Shown piece by piece: positions 30,992-31,603 of a stretch of DNA of 31,603 bases. This stretch comes from a virus. The notes under the pieces are model-generated. The model did not search any database. It was not told the DNA's origin and was given only the letters and a program-made list of their open reading frames with translations. A program made the position numbers and the translations under genes. The stretch spans positions 1 to 31,603 of IMG/VR virus record IMGVR_UViG_3300028388_001758; one strand, 5' to 3'. Each line of letters begins with the position of its first letter. Positions within the stretch are counted from its first letter, which is position 1.

Positions 30992-31603
30992 ATGGCAAAT
31001 AAAGATATAACATTAAAAAGAAAAACTGCATCGGGTACTGATAATTTAAATCCAACAACAACTTGGACTCAAGTTAACAATAAGCCCACAACTTTTGCCC
31101 CTACTGCACATACACACGATGTCGATGATATCAACGCTTCAGGTACAGCTAGCAACACTACTTATCTTAGGGGAGACGGCGCTTGGGTATCACTAAGCTC
31201 TAGTTCAGGTTTAACATTTGTCGGTACGATTGACTTATCAGTTATCGGCGGCGCAAATGGAGATGACCTCGCATCAGCGGGACTTACATCCCCAGGCGAT
31301 TACTTAATTGTTAGCGCAACTGGTGTTATCAACAATGATGGCTCCCCTCTAGTTACCCTATCGGTACAAACACCTGGGGATGAAGGAGACTCATCATTAC
31401 CAGTAACACTAGAGACTGGCGATTGGATTTTATATGAAAGTGCAAGTGGCACTACGGTAAACTTGACAATTATCAACAACAACAACGCAAGCAAAGCGCC
31501 ACTAGTGCATACACACGATGATAGATACTATACTGAAACAGAATCGGATTCTCGCTTTGTCAATGTGACAGGCGACACGATGACTGGAAACTTAACAATG
31601 GGT
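30992..31603 (+). CDS. Tail fibre paralogue, N-terminal part only
   Basis: First 204 codons of a gene cut by the right edge. Starts DITLKRKTASGTDNLNPTTT, clearly paralogous to the previous gene; SGLTFVGTIDLS and TPGDEGDSSLPVTLETGDWI also match. It has two HTH motifs, PTAHTHDVDDI and PLVHTHDDRYYTE, and the fibre-repeat phrase ESDSRFVNVTGDTMTGNLTM. At DNA level a 19-base block (CCTGGGGATGAAGGAGACT) is identical in both genes. GAAGGGGTG lies before the ATG at 30992. A second adhesin or a fibre variant. Confidence 0.85.
   Translation, partial: MANKDITLKRKTASGTDNLNPTTTWTQVNNKPTTFAPTAHTHDVDDINASGTASNTTYLRGDGAWVSLSSSSGLTFVGTIDLSVIGGANGDDLASAGLTSPGDYLIVSATGVINNDGSPLVTLSVQTPGDEGDSSLPVTLETGDWILYESASGTTVNLTIINNNNASKAPLVHTHDDRYYTETESDSRFVNVTGDTMTGNLTMG

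Noticed and set aside
1-31603. tRNA genes, CRISPR arrays, insertion sequences, integrase or attachment sites
   Set aside because: None seen: no cloverleaf with a GTTCRANNC arm noticed, no regularly spaced repeats, no transposase or integrase-like protein.

Overview
The window is part of the genome of a tailed, very probably short-tailed (podovirus-like), lytic phage of a low-GC Gram-positive host. Support for the host: nearly every gene has a strong AGGAGG/AAGGAG ribosome binding site, DNA is AT-rich, and early promoters look like Gram-positive sigma-A sites, two of them with an extended TRTGnTATAAT -10. Support for the phage type: there is a T7-like family A polymerase, an N4-gp56-like capsid protein, and a head module that passes straight from adaptor to a large nozzle-like protein and then fibres, with no tape-measure or tail-tube gene in view. 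No integrase, repressor or tRNA gene was found.

Two transcription arms diverge around 16.43-16.75 kb. The left arm (about 1-16,400) is all on the minus strand. Read in the direction of transcription it holds: an HExxH metallopeptidase under its own promoter; a cassette of many tiny genes of unknown function (15.6 to 11.5 kb) with several host-like promoters; a phage sigma factor; then recombination, replication and nucleotide genes (Sak3-like annealing protein, DUF669-like ssDNA-binding protein, CHC2/TOPRIM primase fused to an MCM-like AAA+ ATPase, DNA polymerase, VRR-NUC nuclease, SNF2-type helicase, class I ribonucleotide reductase beta and the start of alpha). The right arm (16,756-end) is all on the plus strand: metallophosphoesterase, a small membrane protein, small and large terminase, portal, scaffold, major capsid, head-completion proteins, a large nozzle-like protein and a series of fibre/tip proteins, the last cut by the window edge.

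Two sequence-level discoveries stand out. First, a complete hammerhead ribozyme core (CUGAUGA, GAAA, GUC, with perfect stems I and III) lies on the minus strand at 14,989-15,039, only two bases after the stop codon of an early gene; it is permuted as type II and would cut the early polycistronic RNA. Second, four sites share TGCCA(n), a 17-nt spacer and TATAATATA: upstream of the right arm, upstream of scaffold/capsid, at the end of the sigma gene facing the recombination/replication block, and upstream of the sigma gene itself. Their -35 is unlike the TTGACA of the early promoters. The simplest model is a cascade in which host RNA polymerase reads the early cassette and the phage sigma factor then activates itself, the replication block and the two structural blocks.

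Other points of interest are AT-rich iteron-like repeats at 15,752-15,812, a 91-base stretch with no G on the plus strand in the divergent intergenic region, a structured leader in front of the scaffold gene, and tandem paralogous fibre genes.
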